From: Delphinus delphis
Lineage: Eukaryota; Chordata; Mammalia; Artiodactyla; Delphinidae
Direction: 5' to 3'
Length of the DNA stretch: 64,000 bases
Assembly (NCBI RefSeq): GCF_949987515.2
Contig: NC_082688.1
Location: forward strand, 74,652,731 to 74,716,730
Part shown: piece by piece, positions 35,006-47,294 of the stretch
Layout of the letters: every line of letters starts with the position of its first letter
Position numbering within the stretch: position 1 is the first letter of the stretch
Notes under the pieces: generated by a model
Told to the model about the DNA's origin: nothing
Databases searched by the model: none
The model's input: only the letters and a program-made list of their open reading frames with translations
Translations under genes and position numbers: made by a program

Positions 35006-36229
35006 ATACATATATGGCAAGCCACAGTGGAACCATAGTGGCAGAAAAGCCGTTCTTTATTTGTAAGGGCTGCATAATTTAGCATGTATAAACTGTCTCA
35101 TTTTCTAGATGTATCTTGTTCTTCCACTTAGACTATAACTTCTTATGGGTCAGAGCTATCCTGGGCTTCTCTGGTGTTCCCCAGAGAGCACGTAGACCAG
35201 TGCTGGGCTAAGGATGTGCGACCAAGACCAACAGCTTCATTGGTTGGTTGACTTGTCCTGAGAAAGAAGACACCAAAAGGGACACCAAAAAATCAACTGT
35301 TGTGCCACTTTTCTTTCAAGCACTTATGGCTCATTTCCAAGTGTATTTTAGATGAATGATAGAAAATATTAACAAATTAATTAGTTTGAGCCATATGAAA
35401 TTGCATTTTTAGGCCAAAGATGTCTAATATTTACATCTATATGGTGCAACTTAAATAACAAGTATTTTGTGTTAATCATTGAGGGAGGCCTTCAGAGGCA
35501 ATACCTTATAAGCAACAGTATACACTTTACAGCAATTATTATTTCCATGAGTTCCTCTTCTACAGGGTTTGCTATTTTTCACTCTCAACTCATGCATTTT
35601 CTTCTTCTCCAAAAGTTATATGAGCAGTAAAAATCTCCCCAGTGGTTTGGAACTAATTTCTGAAACACCACTTCAAAAGATCCCATGTCATGACGCACTG
35701 ATATGTCTTGATTAATTGTGAGGTGTGTAGCAAACCATTCATTATTATTATTTTTTAATCCAAAATTTATAATGGGTTTGTCTTGTACTTTTCATATAAA
35801 TGAGAACAAATTCAAGGTAATCCTTCTAATAGCCTTATACTCACACTCAGTCACTCTCAATATGGTTTCTCGAGCAGGGAAGAAAGAGGTGCAAAAACGG
35901 CCAGGGCTCTGGGAACCATATACAACTGGGTGTGTCCACGTGGCATGTGTCAACAGAGCATCATCAGTCTGTGCACATCTGCAAACAGAGGGAGGGTGAA
36001 AACCACTGTTGTAAAGACTTAGCAACTGCTACATGTTCCGAATTCACAATACAAGAGTCTGTTTAACTATTTAACCACACATGAGAAGTTGATTTGAAAG
36101 GTATATGCAACGTGACATCTATAAGAATATCTCTTGGGCTTATGGTAACAATCATTTAAAGGAGTGCTTTTTAAACTTTTTTAAAATTAGGGATGACTTT
36201 TCTTTAAAGAAAAAAAAAAGTAATCTTAC
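35006..36229. other. Unassigned sequence, possible conserved non-coding DNA
   Basis: 35290-35480 is AT-rich, repeat-free and contains homeodomain-type words (AATTAATTAG). No proof of conservation is possible here. No coding frame is supported. Confidence 0.35.
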
Positions 36230-36560
36230 AACTTATTTATTTGTACAAAGATTCTTCCTGAGTGCCTACGACATGCTAGGAAGTGCTGTACCACAGTAAT
36301 TAATAAAATAGATGCTGTCCCTCTGCACAAGAAATTAGTTGTAGAGACAAACAAAAAGTCAGGCAAACACTAAATAAAGAATTATAAGGAGTCAAAGTGT
36401 CATGAAATAAATGAACAGGCCCCAGGTGAGGGGGGGACCCAGTTAGGCAGAGAGATCGGGGAAGGATTATTTGACGCAGTTACGTTGAAGGTGAGACCTT
36501 AAGAATCGGAAGAGGACAGCCATACAAAAAACAGGGAGATGGTGCAGGAGAAAAACACAG
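36230..36560 (+). repeat. Ancient interspersed repeat, unnamed
   Basis: CTGAGTGCCTACGACATGCTAGGAAGTGCTG, then ...ACAAACAAAAAGTCAGGCAAACAC and GGGGAAGGATTATTTGACGC...GAAGGTGAGACCTTAAG is the layout of an old mammalian repeat that starts like the fragment at 25372. Confidence 0.45.
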
Positions 36561-37789
36561 GTCCCTGAGGTTGGAAAATAAAGATGTGTACTGGTGTCAG
36601 TTTGCAGAACCATGTGATTTCCCCCTACTGATGCTCGCTTAGCAGCCCAGGTAAAGGACACAGAAGACATATTTTGAATTGACACAGAATTGGGAATTGG
36701 CAGTGAGCATCATTAAAGGTCTAAGATGTGATAGAAATGAAGGTGCTTTGAGAAATATGCAAACGTTAACATTCGGTAAGAGACCAGAGAGATCCAATAA
36801 TTACCTATGCAGAACCTTTTTTTAATACTCCTCTGCCATCCTTTCCAGAGGTCTGAATGTTTCTTATCCATCACAGAGACACGGAGACACTCAGAATTGT
36901 CGAGCAGATTTCACTTAACCTGGAGGTGTCTGGAATAAAAGTGAAGTTCACATCATCAGGATTATACCATTTCTTAGAAGACAGCTGTCATCTATATATC
37001 AACAAATGGAGCCTAAGGCAGCACTTTCTTCAGTACTTTTCTGTGATTCCATCCCCCGCCTAAAGGAATATTGCCAAGTCCGTGATAACTTGCCATGTCT
37101 CGCATATTATCCACCATTAACATAAATCAAGTTTTCGTGTTTGTAATTTATGTTTCAGCACTTAGGGAATACCTTGCTGGTTATTTTAGATAGATACATC
37201 AAATCAAAATTTTGTTGATAAAGTATTAGAAATGTCATAAGACCTCTGATTTATTTAAAGATGTCTAACATTCTTGATCTCCATTTATTTCAAGTTTTAG
37301 GAAGAAAAACGGTTAGCTGGATCATCCTGCTCTTATTTTTATTCCTTCATTTAGGAGATTACATCTCAGCTCCAAAACCATTTTTAGTAATAAGATATGC
37401 AATTTTTAACTGTTGATATTTTTTTAAAGAATAAACACGATTAAGATTAATTCATGCCATCCCAGATATACTCAAATAATGGATTAGTCTGTATAGCATA
37501 TTGGATTCACGTCTGATAGCCAAGCTGTTTTTCATTTTAGCTTCATCCATATACTGTATATAGAAATGTACTCCTTTGTTTGCATAAAAGCCAGAACTAC
37601 TTATGCAATAGAAGGAAATGAATGTAGACTGAACACTGCTCGGTAGCGTATACCAATTACCCAGCTTACAACGTGTATACATTTACAGGGAATGCCTAGG
37701 ATATAGCAAATTAACACTATAAAACAAAAAGCAGATGGTGCCCATGGATTACAGAGAGGTCTTTTTCAAATGTAGAGTGTCAGGAGATA
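36561..37789. other. Unassigned sequence
   Basis: Repeat-poor. 37060-37690 looks single-copy and low in CpG. Nothing coding is supported. Confidence 0.4.
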
Positions 37790-37990
37790 AGACTTAAATA
37801 TATGGAAAAAAAAAGTAAAAAGAGCAGCAGAAAACTTTTGGAGGTGATGGGAAGGTGCAAAGCACAGATTGTAGTGATGGTTTCACAAGTGTATACTTAT
37901 TTCCAAACTCATCAAGTCGTACACATTAAATATGCACAGCTTTTTGTATGTCAATACCTCAATAAAGTGGTTTAAAAAACAATCAAAAGA
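37790..37990 (+). mobile_element. Old L1M 3'UTR
   Basis: GGAGGTGATGGGAAGGTGC, GTGATGGTTTCACAAGTGTATAC, AAACTCATCAAGTCGTACACATTAAATATGC and CAATACCTCAATAAAGTGGTT are a standard L1M tail. Confidence 0.88.
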
Positions 37991-40104
37991 ATTAAACAAA
38001 TGGAAGACACTGAAAGAAAAAGACAAAATCCGGATAAGCACACAGAGGAGGAATGGAATGGAAACTTTCCTTTTCTAGCAAAGAGTTAGATCCATGCCAG
38101 GTATCAAGTCGGAAGCTGATTCTCCATTTTAGGGGCTGCCTTATTTACATTTTCCCTCTGGGAGTCCGAGGGACAAAAGGTTTGTCATTGACCTTGGAAA
38201 TAATTAGCAACATTCTTCATCTACTACTTGACTCATTTTTGGCCTCCCTGCACTGGTGAACATGTATATTTTAGATGCTGATGCACATTCAGACAAAACA
38301 TCATGATGGAGTTAGTCACTGCTTCTACAATTTCAGAGTGGACAGCTAAAGGATTCATAGTCTGGGATCATATTGGAGGAACTTAACATTGATTTATCTA
38401 GTATTTGCCAAATAATAATAAGCAACAATATTGAACATCCAAGTAACATTTAGTGTAAAAGTAATAAATAATTCATGACATAAAGGTTAAAAATGCAAAA
38501 AGAAGCTTGCAGTTCTTAAGGTCATTCCTACTTGGTGCTGACTAAACAAAGCATAGTGAGTGGAGGGGGCGGGGACTTAACTAGGCTCAGCAATTAAGTA
38601 GCCAGGGGACCTAGAAAAACCCAGGAGCTTCAGTTTCACTATGGACAAGGGAAGAGTATGAAACAGTATGACTTCTTAATACCTCTTTTGGCTATAAAGT
38701 TCTATGATCTAAGAGCCATGATACAGTTGCCTTCCATTTAGTATAGAATCTTATACATTAGCTTCTGTCTTCTAAGTATGCTTAACTAATTACTGGATAG
38801 TCTAATAAAGTACTACACTTTTTAGCTTAGGTCTTGCTACATCTGAGAAATACTGGACCATGATATTGAAAGAGGTCTTTAAAATTAGTTAGCTGTATAA
38901 ACTACAGCCTGAAGTAACATCCTCCTTTCAATTTCATTTCTCTTCCTTACATGACTTGTTCAAAACCAAAAGAAGTCGGACACTGTTCTCTCCTCTCATT
39001 TAGAGGAATTCAATACTCTATTGCACACACATTATTCATTGTATTCACACTACACCTTGCACACATATTATAGAATTATCAAAAGAGTAAAAAGAATCAT
39101 ATGGTCAAAGAACAAATGGTACAAATAGTGCAGTTTGCCACAGTGGCAATTTAAAAACCTCTAAATATTATAAAGGTTAAATAAGGAAGAGAAAGAATTG
39201 CTTACTATGCCCAAAGAGGCATACCTGGGTACAATTAGGAAAAAACAAAAGAGTAACAAGGATTCAAAGTAATACCTGATACACACCAAAGCCATTTCTT
39301 AAGAAAAATAAAGAGGAAAAATGGTTAGCACTAAGCTTAAACTGGGAAAAGATCAACTTGCAGAATATAATTTTAAACAGAGTTTTATAGCATGAGACAA
39401 CCTAATGGTGAGTCTTTTTTTTTCTTCCATTTTCAAATTCACAATTTCTGTGACTCCTTCCAGTGAGGTTGCCAATACCATACAATGGTAATGAAAAAAA
39501 CAAATGAACAACCAGCAGCTAAAAGAATGAAGAAAGTCTCTGTATTCCTACGCCCTCAAAGTTAAAATCCAGGGTCACCATTCCAGAGCCTGTCCAGTAA
39601 GATAAAAGAGAAAAATTCAGGTACTTGAATTTAGTCCCCAAAATCGCCCTGTTATATAAAGTGCTTCGCAGTCCTCTCTCTGAAGCTATTGTCATGAGCC
39701 CTTTCCATCCTTGTTCCCATTAACACAATAGCATAACTGCCTCTGGCACATATGGGAAAAATGTAATAGTGCCTCGATCTAGCCTTTCCAGTTGCAGGGA
39801 ATCCAGAGAAGGCTGCAGTGGGAACATATGTCTACTTGCCCAGTAATGCTAGGTTTTACCTGTAGAGTATGAGTGTGTAGAGTATGAAGATGTAGTGGGT
39901 TGGAAAAGTCAAGCAAACCAGGACATGGAAGATCTGACTTTGCCTAATGACCTAAAAGGAAAGCCACATACGCCCTCCAATTTCCTGGGCGCAGAGAGAA
40001 AGGAGACTTGGTCTGCCTCTCCCAATTCCTGGACATCCTTTGCTCTGTTTGGTGGAAACATTAGGTGTCATGTGGCCCCGAAGAGAGGCCTCAAATCCCA
40101 CATC
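37991..40104. other. Unassigned sequence
   Basis: Two kilobases with no element recognised. Only short open frames. Confidence 0.4.
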
Positions 40105-40118
40105 TAAACTATAAGGAG

Positions 40119-40462
40119 AGGGACTTCCCTGGTTGCACAGTGGTTAAGAATCCGCCTGCCAATGCAGAGGACACAGGTTCAATCCCTGGTCCGTGAAGAT
40201 CCCATATGCCGTGGAGCAACTAAGCCCCTGCACCACAACTACTGAGCATGCGCTCTAGAGCCCGTGAGCCACAGCTACTGAGCCTACATGCTGCAACTTC
40301 TGAAGCCCGCGAGCCCCAGAGCCCATGCTCCGCAACAAGAGAAGCCACCGCAATGAGAAACCCATGCACTGCAACAAAGAGTAGCCCCCGCTCACTGCAA
40401 CTAGAGAAAGCCAGCGCGCAGCAACAAAGACCCAGTGTAGCCAAAAAAATAAATAAATAAAA
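40119..40462 (+). mobile_element. CHR SINE, long type
   Basis: It starts AGGGACTTCCCTGGTTGCAC, has the tRNA-like head, several ACAACTACTGAGC-like body units and an AAATAAATAAATAAAATAA tail. Perfect 14-base duplication TAAACTATAAGGAG at 40105-40118 and 40463-40476. Confidence 0.96.
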
Positions 40463-40476
40463 TAAACTATAAGGAG

Positions 40477-41202
40477 GAATGTGTTATCGCGAGATAGGGA
40501 AGTGCCCCACTCCCCTGCTCTGGCCATGGCTTCCTCATTGCACCCAGGGATTCAGGATGATGGAACCAGACTCATGAGAACTTACTGCTTTATGATGACC
40601 TTCAACATTAACACTCTAAAAAAAAGAAAACTTATTTATACCCTAAGCTCAGAGTATAGAAGCAGGAACAGTTGTGTATCTCAACCCTTGCCTAACCTGC
40701 AAAGGCATCATTGTGATGGTCCTGCCCAATCTCCTTGAATTTAACCTGTGAACAGAACATTCAATGTCTAAGGTTGAGGCATCCTTCTTCATTTCTCAAT
40801 TATTCCTCTTTCAAATCCAGGTTTTTCTTGGGTCTCTAACAGCTTTCAAAAGTATTTCAGGCAATTCCTAGCTTTCCACCAAGGTTGAAGGGGCTAGAAT
40901 GAATTTGGTTAATGTTAACACTAGATCCAGTACCCAGCGCAGAAGAGGCTGGGATTAACGGGGATCCAGTTACGTGCATCTGACACAAGTGGCCTTTTAT
41001 TTTAATAAACCGCCTGTACAAGAGGCTTTCTAACAGAGCAAGAAAGAAAAGAAGCTTATGATCTGGCGAAATGTTCTGAGAGGTGTGCTAAGTTTGAACT
41101 CAAATTGAAAAGGACCTTATTAACAACGTAGTCTTTCTTCAAAATTGAGCCACAATCTTATTAGGCTCTCAACATCTAAATGCCAGTTAAAACCAATATA
41201 CA
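40477..41202. other. Unassigned sequence
   Basis: No supported feature. Confidence 0.4.
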
Positions 41203-41447
41203 GTCGGTGCTCCACATCTGCAGGTCCCCCATCTGTGGATTCTAGCAACCGCTGATGGAAAATATTTGAACAAACATTTTTTCACAAAGTTCCAAAGAAC
41301 AAAACTTGAATTTGCCATGGCTAGCAACCATCTGTGTAACATTTACATTGTATTAGGTAGTACAAGTAATCTAGAGATGATTTAAAGTGTACAGGAGGAT
41401 GTGCGTAGGTTATATGCAATAACCTCCTGGGGGGAGGGCTGGAACCA
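41203..41447 (+). mobile_element. Tigger/MER2-like DNA transposon, non-autonomous
   Basis: It starts CAGTCGGTGCTCCACATCTGCAGG and contains ATTTACATTGTATTAGGTAG, AATCTAGAGATGATTTAAAGTGTAC and GGAGGATGTGCGTAGGTTATATGCAA. It ends near GGCTGGAACCAATACC. The right terminal repeat is lost. Confidence 0.8.
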
Positions 41448-41459
41448 ATACCTTACAGA

Positions 41460-41970
41460 TATCAAGTAGATAGAGAAACAAGTTAAATGAACCTGAAGGA
41501 AACTTCAACCTCAGAATGTAGGACACTCTACAGGACTTCTGACATGGTTTCTCCAATAAATTGATGTCATTAAAAAAAAAAAAAAGTGTGTGTGTGTACT
41601 GTTTAGAATGAATAAAATTTTAATGATGTAACAACCAATTGCAACTTGTAGACCATAATTGGATCCTAATTTGAACAAACCAAATATTAAAAGTCACTCG
41701 TGATAATCAGGGCAATTTAAACCAGACTGAGTATTAGACGATATTAGGGAAAAGCCTTTATCAGTTATAAGTCTATCCTGAAGTATTTACACATGAAATG
41801 ACAAGCTACTTGAAATTTTCTTTAATGTCCTCAAGAAAAAGGTGGGGAAATAGATTAAACAAGATGGGCAAAAGGTTGATTAGTGTTGAAGCCTAGTGAT
41901 AGGTAGATGCAGGTCCCTTCTAGACTCTTACGAATATTTCACAATTTTCGTGATAAAAAAGGTTTTAAAA
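41460..41970 (+). mobile_element. Old L1M 3'UTR
   Basis: GGACACTCTACAGGACTTCTGACATGG, ATAATTGGATCCTAATTTGAACAAACC, GACTGAGTATTAGACGATATTAGGG, CTGAAGTATTTACACATGAAATGAC and GAATATTTCACAATTTTCGTGATAAAAAAGG match, in order, the long 3'UTR of an old L1M subfamily. A short A-run and GTGTGT sequence interrupts it near 41571-41605. Confidence 0.8.
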
Positions 41971-41999
41971 GCCAATGCATTACCATTAATCTAAAAAAC

Positions 42000-42260
42000 T
42001 ACATAAGCATCATTATTATAACAATTTATTGCAGCCCAAAATGGAAATAATCTAAGTGTTCTACAGGAGAAAAAAAATTTTTAATCTCTGATAAACCAAT
42101 CTGATGAAAACTAGGCAGCCATTAAAATGACAATACAGAAGAGAGCAACAAAGAAAATGGTTATGGAATTCTTATTTTTAGAATACGGCCTACATTCACA
42201 TTACAATCATAACCCTTTAAAATATGTGTGAATATAAACAAAGAATAGACTAGTGTATAA
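42000..42260 (+). repeat. Old L1M ORF2 end (tentative)
   Basis: TTTATTGCAGCCCAAAATGGAAATAATCTAAGTG and GGCAGCCATTAAAATGACAATAC resemble the end of an old L1 ORF2. Very diverged. Confidence 0.5.
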
Positions 42261-43151
42261 GAAATATAAATCAGGTAATTAAAAATGAGGATGTGCTCAT
42301 TGCCAGCTGAGGTATAAGAAGACTCCAAGAACAGAGCTAATTCTGGTCTTGGAGAGATTCCAGCAGCTGCCACAAAACCTACATCTGGGGGTGCTAGTCC
42401 TGGGGTGTATATACAAATTCTGGCTTCCTGGCAAAAATTCCTTTATTCCCTCTTTTTCTTCTGGAATTTGGCCTCTCTTCTTCTGGCTTGTCCCCCCCTT
42501 GCTCTATAGATCCATTGTGGTATTTAGATTAGATATTCCAACCCCAAAATATTTGGTCTCTCCTCCCTGGACCTGTACAGCTTTCAACAAATGATCCTTC
42601 AAAACTACCCGATGATGACAGCCCTCAATACACAGATGCTTCCTCTCTAAAGAACAACGTCAATGAGCATCAAATTATAGGGACATGCTATTACAGTGGG
42701 GAACTATCAATATACCCTCAAATCCAAAGTCTACTCCAAGGAAAACTTTATGAGAGCTGCAAAATACATGTGGGCCACACAGGAAGGTGAAGCGAAAGTT
42801 CCTGAGGAAATGGACCACTTCCTTGAAGCGAAAAAGAGCAGGAAACGAACACTGCTGTATACGTACCCCCTTTGTGCTGGGCACCACCATGGGTACTTTA
42901 CACATGTTACTGAATGGTTTTCTTCCCTTCTTTGCTCATTTCATTCAGTTTTATTCTTTCAAGTATCTCTCAGTAGTTTATACACATTATGCCATTTCTA
43001 CTAAGGATGAATTTGGAGATGACGAGAACAAGGAGACTGCTAGTGCTAGAATCAGAGAAAGCCTATTTCTTCAAACTCATGTACATATATTCTTTGTAAG
43101 AGTTCTTACTAGTTTTCAGATGACAGAGCATTTCAGGATATACACTGACAT
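42261..43151. other. Unassigned sequence
   Basis: Overlapping open frames at 42696-43004 and 42787-43398 have no known motif. The second runs into the SINE at 43169 and is partly an artefact of it. Confidence 0.4.
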
Positions 43152-43168
43152 GAACATTAGTATTTCTT

Positions 43169-43379
43169 TCTTTTCTTTTTTTTTTTTTGCGGTACGCGGG
43201 CCTCTCACCGTTGTGGCCTCTCCCGTTGCGGAGCACAGGCACCGGACGCGCAGGCTCAGTGGCCATGGCTCACGGGCCCAGCCGCTCCACAGCATGTGCA
43301 CTCTTCCCGGACCGGGGCACGGCCCATGTCCCCTGCATCAGCAGGCGGACTCTCAACCACTGCGCCACCAGGGAAGCCC
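43169..43379 (-). mobile_element. CHR SINE, short GC-rich type
   Basis: Fourth short-type copy. Perfect 17-base duplication GAACATTAGTATTTCTT at 43152-43168 and 43380-43396. CpG words such as CGGACGCG are still intact, pointing to low age. Confidence 0.97.
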
Positions 43380-43396
43380 GAACATTAGTATTTCTT

Positions 43397-43863
43397 AAAA
43401 TACATTGTGGGCATAAAGAATGCTAAATACTCTATGGGTTTTGCCTTGTACTAGCACATCCTTCTGTTCAAAATTAGTACATTTTCTGAAACTGGTTGCT
43501 GAGATGTGAATGAAGGCAGGAAGAAGTTAAGAAAGCTTTATAAGGACTTAGCTCTCCCACCTGGCAGACTCTCTGGAGACCACCCAGCAACCCTGACAAA
43601 TGATTTACATTCTTCTCTGTTGCATGCTTGCCTGGGCCTATTAGACTATTACAATATTAAAAGGGTCTTGGTACCTGTCATTATTAATTTTACAGAGTAA
43701 CAAGGACATGCTGAGCCATAGTATTGATAGATTTGTAGAATATGTTAATCAGAGCACTCATTACTCAGCTAAGTTACCATTTTTTTTCGGATGGGCTTTC
43801 TCCACTAGTCATTTCTGATATTTAACAATTTGTCATTTCCAACTATGCATATACTTGTTCCCT
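43397..43863. other. Unassigned sequence
   Basis: No supported feature. Confidence 0.4.
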
Positions 43864-43878
43864 AGAAATCTATTTATA

Positions 43879-44295
43879 GGGACTTTCCTGGTGGTGCAGT
43901 GGTTAAGAATCTGCCTGCCAGTGCAAGGGACACGGGTTTGAGTCCTGGTCCGGGAAGATCCCACATGCCGCAGAGCGACTAAGCCCGTACACCACAACTA
44001 CTGAGCCTGCACTCTAGAACCCGTGAGCCACAATTACTGAGCCCGTGTGCTGCAACTACGGAAGCCCGTGCACTCTAGGGCCCACATGCCGCAACTACTG
44101 AGGTCGTGTGCTGCAACTACTGAAGCCCGCACGCCCTAGAGCCCATGTTCCGCAACAAAAGAAGCCACCGCAATGAGAAGCCCGCATACCGCAACGAAGA
44201 GTAGCCCCTGCTCGCCACAACTAGAGAAAGCCCGTGTGCAGCCACAAAGACCCAATGCAGCCAAAAAATAAATAAATAAAATAAATTTAAAAAAA
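43879..44295 (+). mobile_element. CHR SINE, expanded long type
   Basis: At about 417 bases this is the longest CHR SINE in the window. The head is GGGACTTTCCTGGTGGTGC, and the body repeats a unit of about 30 bases built on CAACTACTGAAGCCCG more often than in the other copies. The tail is AAAAAATAAATAAATAAAAT. Perfect 15-base duplication AGAAATCTATTTATA at 43864-43878 and 44296-44310. Confidence 0.97.
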
Positions 44296-44310
44296 AGAAA
44301 TCTATTTATA

Positions 44311-45267
44311 TACATATTTTGTAATGTCTTGATAGCAATGATTTATTAAACATTTGTGCCTCATCACGGAAGGAAAAAAATCTTCTGACAAGTATCTGGA
44401 GAATTCAGCTAAGAAATGAGTGGATTATGAAATGTGGAATAAAAATAATATGTTTCTGCTTTTGAAATGAGAAAGCTGAAGCATAGGGCTAGATGAATTC
44501 CTAAGAACTAACATGCATGAAGATCTAATCTTTTTAATTCCAGAAGCTTGAAATGTACCAAGTTTAGATTTGGGGTGTGCATTTAACAAAGGCAAACTCA
44601 GGTATTTTTCTGGGTCAAGGTAAACAACTCAAATATAATTGAAAAAGTAAGAAATATTTTTCTGTTACCTAAAATACAAATTCTCTCTTCAAGTAATGAT
44701 TCTTCTTTTCTTGTGTGTGGGTGAAGGCCATCACACCCATATATCTCCCCAGTCTTTTTATTCTCCTCAATCTATTTCCACTATCATTTCTAAAAGATCA
44801 GTACTTTATCTGCCCAAAACAGAGATGGTGGTAGCAAAACACATAAGCCACAGTCTTAAGTCAGAGAGGCTTATGCTTCATACCCAATTACGTACAGCAC
44901 AGTCTATATTGAAACACCCAGGATGGTTCAATGCTCACCCTATACTTCAAACAACTGTGTTACTGCTTACTTACTGCAGTAGCCAGTCTCTCCAGGTCAG
45001 GGGCTCTGATGAAAGGGTGAGGAATGCAGGTGGAACCAGAGAAGAATTTGTCTGGTTGCAATATCACCATCACTATTTACAAAATACCCCTTAATGTGGC
45101 TTTAAGCAGAAACAGAAATGTTTTCAATTTGGAGGCTGAAGTAGCCTCAACTGGGCTTTGTCTAAGGTTGTCTCTATCACAAATCAGGTAGTGATATGTC
45201 TCTTTTTTGACAAGGCCATGGCTCTTCATGGCCCAGACTCATTAAATGACAAGTTAAAGTAACAATA
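44311..45267. other. Unassigned sequence
   Basis: The 132-codon frame at 44696-45094 shows no recognised domain. Confidence 0.4.
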
Positions 45268-45499
45268 GGGACTTCCCTGGTGGCCCAGTGGATAAGACTC
45301 CACACTCCCAATGCAGGGGACTCGGGTTCGATCCCTGGTCGGGGAACTAGATCCCACATACTCCAACTAAGAGTCCGCATGCCACAACTAAGAAGTCTGC
45401 ATGCCACAACTAAAGATTCTGTATGCTGCAACGAAGATCCCTCGTGCTACAACTAAGACCCGGCACAGCCAAAATAAATAAATAAATATTAAAAAAAAA
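45268..45499 (+). mobile_element. CHR SINE, distinct older subgroup
   Basis: The head differs from the other copies (GGTGGCCCAGTGGATAAGACTCC, CACTCCCAATGCAGGGGACTC, GGTCGGGGAACTAGATCCCACAT), and the body repeats ATGCCACAACTAAGAAGTC. The tail is AAAATAAATAAATAAAT. Duplication only short and uncertain (AACAA-type). Confidence 0.9.
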
Positions 45500-46308
45500 T
45501 AACAACAGACTGCTTTGTTTGTCCTCTTGAGCCAAAACTAAAGTGCAGAAAAACCTCAACCAACCAACCCAATCAACCAAACAACAAATGAACCATTGAG
45601 GTAAGTGTTTTCCATTTTCAATATTGTACAGTTCATGTTTAAACTGACAATCCAGATCTCTTCTCATGACCTTGGAGAAGCTCACATTTTTCAACTGTAC
45701 AGTGTAAATCTCAGCCCACCTCCCCAAAGCATTGAATAATGAATTCTGTGAAAAAAAAGCATTATATAAAATGGGATGCTCTGGAAATAGGGTGTTACAA
45801 TAAACCCATGATGCTCCACAAACTCCTTCTTACTTTCTACTCCTGTCATTAGACGTCTGAAAATTAGTTCTTTTGCCATCCTTTATATTCAGAATATAAC
45901 TGAAAATTCTTGAGTGAGTGAGCCTCCCAAGTGGGTTCATTTGTCATTCTGAAATCAGTGATCAGTCCATGTTATAGCAAGGGTGAAAAGTATGATAGAA
46001 AAATACAAGAGAATGTTGACACCATAAGTATCCTGAAGCCGTGGCTTTCCCATTTTGTTCCTGACACAAATGCTTTCTCTTGTGATCTTTTTCCTAAGAT
46101 TTGCAAGTGGGTGTGGCAGGGATGAGTGAGTGTGGGTGTGGGTGTGTTCGAAGAAGGGATGAAGAATATGGCCATCAAGGGCTCTGGTTCATTGACATTT
46201 GCTCCATCGTGGACTGAGCTACTAATATCCTTCATGTCAGCCTTGTTGGCCACACAGTAGCTCTCTTTGTCTCAGCCTTAGTAACTTTGCCACAATAATA
46301 CAACTGGA
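45500..46308. other. Unassigned sequence
   Basis: No supported feature. Confidence 0.4.
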
Positions 46309-46695
46309 TGATGCTATGAATTGACCTGTACCACTGCCCCCCCAGATTCATGTGGTGAAGCCCTAACCCCCAAAGTGCTGGTATTTGGAGATGGGGTCTT
46401 TGGGAAGTAAACAGGCTTAGGTGAGGTCATGAGGGTGGGGCCCTCATGATGGGATTAGTATCATTATAAGAACAGCCATCAGAAAGCTTGCTCTATCTCT
46501 CCCTGTGGATGCACATAGAAGAGGTCAAGTGAGCACCACTGGAGATGGTCATGGTCTGCAAGCCAAGAAGGGAGACCTTCCCAGAACCCAGCCATGCTGA
46601 CACCCTGATCTCAGACTACCAGCCTCTGGAATTGTAAGATAATTCATTTCTGTGTCTATGGTATTTTGTTATCACAGCGGGAGCTGACTAAACCA
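46309..46695 (+). mobile_element. MaLR LTR (MST/MLT1-type), near complete
   Basis: It starts TGATGCTATGAATTGACC and ends GACTAAACCA. Typical parts: AGCCCTAACCCCCAAAGTGCTGG, GGAGATGGGGTCTTTGGG, GAGGTCATGAGGGTGGGGCCCTCATGATGGGATTAG and a 3' end of the kind TATGGTATTTTGTTATCACAGC. About 387 bases, a solo LTR with no internal sequence. Confidence 0.93.
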
Positions 46696-47119
46696 GGTGA
46701 AGAGACAAAGGCATTCCGGGAAGAGTGATCTCCATAAAGATATGGTTGTTCTAAATGCAATGGACAGTTATTTTATCTCCTTCATACTTATATTTACGAA
46801 AGTTTCATTGAAATAGACATCCCTTGGCCATGCCCAGGGCTACCACCCTTAGAACAGGGAACAGAAGGATAAGAACTAAGGAACAAGAGGGTGGATACAG
46901 CCCTTCTCAGAAGATGGAGCAGTCGATGCCATTTTCTACATTTGATGTCTAGTCCAGTGGCAGCAGGTACAAGCAAAGACACTTCCTGATCGTCCCACCA
47001 GAGAGGCCAGCACTGGGGCAGACTGTGGGTCAAAGAGCCCTTCTGCACCCCATCGCCACCCTCCCTTGCCTCTGCGGTACCGGGAAGTGAATTAATTGAA
47101 GAGCTCACCTGCCTCCATC
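46696..47119. other. Unassigned sequence
   Basis: A 104-codon minus-strand frame (46794-47108) has no recognised motif. Confidence 0.4.
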
Positions 47120-47133
47120 AAAGAGTAACTTAA

Positions 47134-47280
47134 GGAAAAGAATATAAAATGAAAGTATATATATATATATATACACACACATATATATATATATATAAAA
47201 CTGAATCACTTTGCTGTACAGCAGCAATTAACACAACATTGTAAATCAACTATACTTCAATTTAAAAACCTAAAAAAAAA
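47134..47280 (+). mobile_element. Very short L1 3' end (147 bp)
   Basis: Only the last part of the 3'UTR was copied: GAATCACTTTGCTGTACAGCAG, CACAACATTGTAAATCAACTATACTTCAATTT and an A-run. Perfect 14-base duplication AAAGAGTAACTTAA at 47120-47133 and 47281-47294 proves a separate retrotransposition. Confidence 0.95.
47153..47197 (+). repeat. (TA)n/(CA)n microsatellite inside the L1 tail
   Basis: A TATATA run, a short ACACACACA core and another TATATA run. It lies where other L1 tails in the window carry short TATGTATATGTATA sequence, so it probably grew from the L1 itself. Confidence 0.9.
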
Positions 47281-47294
47281 AAAGAGTAACTTAA

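Noticed and set aside
42787..43398. 203-codon plus-strand frame
   Set aside because: The second half is antisense CHR SINE and the first half has no recognised domain. The length is produced by joining the two.
43879..44295. Possible CRISPR-like direct repeats
   Set aside because: The near-repeats are the internal tandem units of a CHR SINE. There are no unique spacers and the genome is mammalian.
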